Positions 61,001 through 64,000 of a stretch of DNA of 64,000 nt are shown piece by piece. The stretch covers positions 23,846,423 through 23,910,422 of the forward strand of contig NC_079426.1 of assembly GCF_026213295.1 (NCBI RefSeq), written 5' to 3'. The position numbers were made by a program, and so were the translations under genes. Under the pieces are notes generated by a model, which was given only the letters and a program-made list of their open reading frames with translations, was not told the DNA's origin and made no database searches. The DNA comes from Gadus chalcogrammus (Eukaryota > Chordata > Actinopteri > Gadiformes > Gadidae). Numbering within the stretch: the stretch's first letter is position 1; each line of letters begins with the position of its first letter.

Positions 61001-64000
61001 CCGTACTATTGGTATAATTAGTATTGAATAATAAAACACGCCAAACCATGTGGCCTTTATCATAGCTACACGTATGACAGTGTGGAGCGGATGACCACTC
61101 CAAGATGGCGGCCCCGCGTCTCGTCAGCGCCAGTAGGCGGTAGCATTCGATGCTCCGTCTATCATATAAGATGTCTATGGTTATACAGGCATGAACGGGT
61201 AAATCACAATCAGGGTCAAAAGTCAAACATAACACTGTTACACGAGATTTAATATATTTTACCTTCTAAGAAATAAACCTTGTAAGTAAAATCTTCCATG
61301 TGATACTTAAATAACATAGTTAAGAAAAACGTATTCAAATCTAAACATTTTGGATACAATTAGTCATTTTATGATCTGAAATTTATGAAATTCCATTTTT
61401 ATGAATGTTCATTTATATCTTAATGTTCAGTCTGTATATTCTTTGTTTAATATCGATGCAATATAGTGATTTTTATTCATCTATGGTGCATTGGGTCAAT
61501 TTATAATTGGCTGAATTGAACTGCATGGGGTTGAATTATTAGTTTATGACACCTTTTTTATTTATGTTACTCTATATTTAGTACATCAAGGCAGTAAAAT
61601 AATCAGTGTATAAGCAATAACTCATTCTCTCTTTAAAAAATATTATATCATTTAATTATATAAATCATTATTTTCTATGTCAAACATTTGTATGTGTCTT
61701 ATGTGACATGTTTTATAGGTATAATATAAGTGTCAACATGGTACCATATGGTCAGTTACTGTGTAACTGAAGCACAAATATTTACATTAATTTTCCCTTT
61801 ATGTATATTTTTATATATTGTCTTTCTAGTGACATCAGTGATTCATCTGAAGATGTCTCTGCTGGCTCTGGCCCAGAAAGGGGAATACTAATGGAAATTG
61901 GAAATATGGATGAACATGGAGGCAACACATGTGACAGTGAGCTACTACAGCATATGGTAGGCATATTTTTTAATGATGACCTATGCGATGTATCAATAAT
62001 TAATGCAACTGTGTACAATGTTAAAGTTAAGTAAAAAGAACATTTCACCTAAAACAATACTGGAATAAGTTTGATAAGCGATAAGAAAAGGAGCTGAGAG
62101 AGAAAAGAAGAATACAGAATAAGGCTATTCTTCAACTTTGGTGAGACATAAACGATAATGATTATGTTAACAAGATGTGAATCCTCTTCAAAGCAGCAGT
62201 GTTCATAAGCAGGATAGAAAATAATTACCAAGCCAATATAGCCATGGAACCTTGCATTAATACTAATCCTGATATTTCATTTCCAGAATGCTCAACAAGA
62301 AGAATATGAAGGCGCAGAGCAATATATAGCAGGGGATGGCCACGAACATGGACAGCCTGGCTTTCGTCAGGTTAGTTTATATATATAATTTGTCTGTTAT
62401 AACAAGTAATGTGTAAAAACTGGTGACTTTTTAGTTTTACTTAGAGAACCATATCAAGGTGTAGCGTGCCGAGGGTGTAAGTGGCCAAATCGTATCGCTG
62501 CCACGAAAACTGTAGCGTGCCAAGGGTGTATGTTGTAATTACACACTGCTCTGGGGCCCACACCGTAAACTAAACACAGTATACGGTGCGGGGCCCCTGC
62601 CCCCCCCCCCTCCACGGATTTACTGCGCCTGTGCTGCCACCACATACAAATGTATGATCAAACTGTCAATATAATTGAAATATATATGGCATCAGCCTCT
62701 TGGTAAATATACTGATAACTATATCTCAAAGAACCACCATGGTCACAAACTGAAATATCACTGTACATGCTGCCTCAAGTCTCTCTTTACATTCAATATA
62801 TCCTCTCATTGCCTAATTGCTGGTCGCACAAATCTATTACAGTATTCCTCTTATCCTCAAGCTAATTCTTTACATACCACTCTTGATTCCTCTCAATATA
62901 CCTCCAAAATACAGCTCTCTGACCTAGACCTCCAAGACAAGCTTATTCCCACATTTTACCTTCCTGATACTGCACAAATACTTATAAAAGAAAATAGCAA
63001 AGACTCAAAGAAAAGAGTAAAGAGGTGCGCTGATGCTGCGCTAAGAGGAGAAGGTTACTAAAGAGGTGTGCGGATGCTGCGCTAAGGGGAGAGAGGTGCG
63101 CAAATGTTGCGCTGAGAGAGTGTTAGAGGTGCGCTGATGCTGCGCTGTCCCCCCAACTCCAACTGGCTTTTTGGCTTGATGTAGGGCCTTTGATACCCAC
63201 ATCCGAGTGACGCTACCCCTAAACTGACCAATGAGCGAAACTGAAATGAAAGAAACTGTATTCATACACTTTAAAATATGGCCAAGATGCTCATCATTAT
63301 CCTTCGAACTACTGGGGAAACTTGCTACATAAAAAAAAAAGACACATAAACTATTCATAAATATACTGGCGATAAATACTCGAATCCTCTAAATCTTCTC
63401 CCGAACTTGCTCCAACTTCTTTCCTCTCCTGGCAGATGTTTACTACGCAATCTCACCCACGCGCCCCCTGCCGTTGTATTTCTTCCTACCATTATGGTAG
63501 TTCCCATATGCCGTGCTACTTCTTATCATTCCGCTAGTTCCCTTATGCAAATTCGCAACAAAGGCATGGCATTGATTCAACAGCCCCCCCCACCAACTGC
63601 AGCACCTTTCAGCCCTGACCTAAATGGTTATAATTTTTAGTGTTTGATCTTTGTAACTGTTGTGCAATTATATAATTGTATAATTGTATAAAACTGCTTA
63701 ACAATATCAATAATGCAAATTTTTATGATCTGTATATGGGATAACAATGATTTGTTGTGTAGCAAGTATTGGATAAATGACAATTATCAGCATAATACCT
63801 ATTAAAGTGCAATATTTGTTGATGTTTTTTCAGGAGAAGCTGTTTGATGAAAAGCACATTGACGCCAACAACCCTGTCTTTGAAGGAGCTGATGTTTCAA
63901 AGGGACAACTGCTAGCGATGCTGATGGGGTTGTGCCTAAGGCACGGATTATCTGGTGTTGCCATGAAAGACCATCTCGATTTGTTGAATACCGTCATTCC
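58036..64000 (+). CDS. Rightward spliced transposon-type gene, partial (continues past window)
   Basis: Exons supported: 58036-58135 (starts MDRGRKIPRSYKRYLSDESQ, donor AAG|GTACGT); 61830-61956 (TTTCTAG| acceptor, acidic DISDSSEDVSAGSG, donor ATG|GTAGGC); 62287-62370 (NAQQEEYEGAEQYIAG); and 63834 onward (KLFDEKHIDANNPVFEG, then LLAMLMGLCLRHGLSGVAM). The last three are phase-consistent (all phase 0). The first exon ends in phase 1 while the second needs phase 2, so an exon is missed or lost between them. The 63834 exon resembles the lead-in to the transposase-like region of multi-copy fish proteins (CACTA/Plavaka-like). That family link is inference. Confidence 0.5.
58136..58654. other. First intron, proximal part
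   Basis: No repeat or gene recognised except TTTTTTCGTTTTTTTCG-type runs near 58199-58219. Confidence 0.3.
58655..60575. repeat. Long inverted repeat, ~465-bp arms and ~1-kb spacer, in an intron
   Basis: The left arm (about 58655-59125) and right arm (about 60108-60575) are reverse complements with scattered differences. The pairs include AGCTGGAATACAAAGCAAAC / GTTTGCTTTGTATTCCAGCT and TGACCTTTATCCATTTAAAG / its near-complement at 60538-60558. The spacer contains a hAT MITE (59435-59701) and a G run (59861-59878). An intronic hairpin of this size, or a fold-back transposon, is plausible. Terminal duplications could not be identified. Confidence 0.75.
59427..59709. mobile_element. hAT-type MITE (267 bp) with 8-bp duplication
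   Basis: Element 59435-59701 has ends CAGGGCCGGCG / CGCCGGCCCTG and is flanked by AGTCAGTC (59427-59434 and 59702-59709). The interior has a C run (59611-59627) and GCGACCGCCTAGGGCG-type sequence. No coding capacity. Confidence 0.85.
60808..61187. mobile_element. MITE (364 bp) with 8-bp duplication GTTATACA
   Basis: Element 60816-61179 opens CATAGACGGAGCATTGG and closes GATGCTCCGTCTAT...GTCTATG, with long imperfect inverted arms including CGGCCGCCATCTTGGAGTGG and its complement. It is flanked by GTTATACA (60808-60815 and 61180-61187). Eight-base duplications suggest a hAT-type transposase. Located in an intron of the rightward gene. Confidence 0.75.
61188..61829. other. AT-rich intron sequence
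   Basis: No gene or repeat recognised. Ends in the splice acceptor TTGTCTTTCTAG. Confidence 0.4.
62371..63833. repeat. Intron with small degenerate repeats
   Basis: Contains a direct pair of GTAGCGTGCC(G/A)AGGGTGTA (62461 and 62511), a palindromic GGGGCCC...GGGGCCCC segment (62553-62602), and four degenerate units of GAGGTGCGCTGATGCTGCGC (63023-63150). Open frames here match nothing known. The intron ends in the acceptor TGTTTTTTCAG before 63834. Confidence 0.5.

Noticed and set aside
63023..63150. Short tandem units considered as a CRISPR-like array
   Set aside because: Repeats are degenerate, with no spacers of uniform size and no cas genes. The genome is clearly eukaryotic.

Overview
The window looks like teleost fish nuclear DNA, very dense in nested transposable elements. 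The evidence is a set of fish-type repeats (CR1/L2, RTE-like and L1 LINEs, tRNA-derived SINEs, hAT and TTAA/TA-type DNA transposons), retrovirus-like proviruses, and spliced genes with GT-AG introns. No bacterial genes, rRNA genes or CRISPR arrays are visible.

Region 1, about 1-18,240 (possibly to about 22.3 kb), is an endogenous adintovirus (Polinton/Maverick). Its left end lies outside the window. Rightward genes run from two accessory ORFs, through a small candidate Bcl-2-like gene, an integrase with a C-terminal chromodomain, the penton/minor capsid protein, two small basic or hydrophobic virion-type proteins and the major capsid protein, to an adenain-type protease. They converge at about 8.4 kb on leftward genes: a conserved Polinton protein, a basic protein with a hydrophobic tail, the packaging ATPase, protein-primed DNA polymerase B, an ORF resembling a PolB N-terminal domain, and a five-exon gene with every intron in phase 1. 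The copy is dead. The integrase holds a 2.1-kb hAT element (with an 8-bp target duplication and its own nested TTAA fold-back element), PolB holds a 0.58-kb inverted-repeat element, and several genes carry stops or frameshifts. A CR1/L2 LINE (18,240-21,475) sits in the right flank.

Region 2, about 22.8-47.5 kb, holds an LTR-like repeat pair and two proviruses of one retrovirus-like family. ERV-A is on the minus strand (24,936-34,925, target duplication AAGT). ERV-B is on the plus strand (37,837-47,497, target duplication GAAG). Both have a primer-binding site fitting tRNA-Trp, a G-rich polypurine tract and long minisatellite-filled leaders. ERV-A keeps gag but lacks pol. ERV-B lacks gag but keeps an integrase fragment. 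ERV-A also contains a nearly intact RTE-like LINE. ERV-B and a second hAT element both sit inside one older hAT transposase gene.

Region 3, about 47.6-54.6 kb, is a THAP-domain transposase-like pseudogene split by a TA-flanked element carrying a SINE, then a diverged tandem repeat, an L1 with ORF1 but almost no ORF2, and a minisatellite built on the palindrome TACCATGGTA.

Region 4, about 54.7-64.0 kb, holds two divergent spliced genes that share a 0.4-kb intergenic promoter region. The leftward gene is an apparently intact five-exon BEN-domain-like gene (289 codons). The rightward gene runs off the window and resembles multi-copy fish proteins of transposon origin. Together they look like the two genes of one DNA transposon or a pair derived from it.
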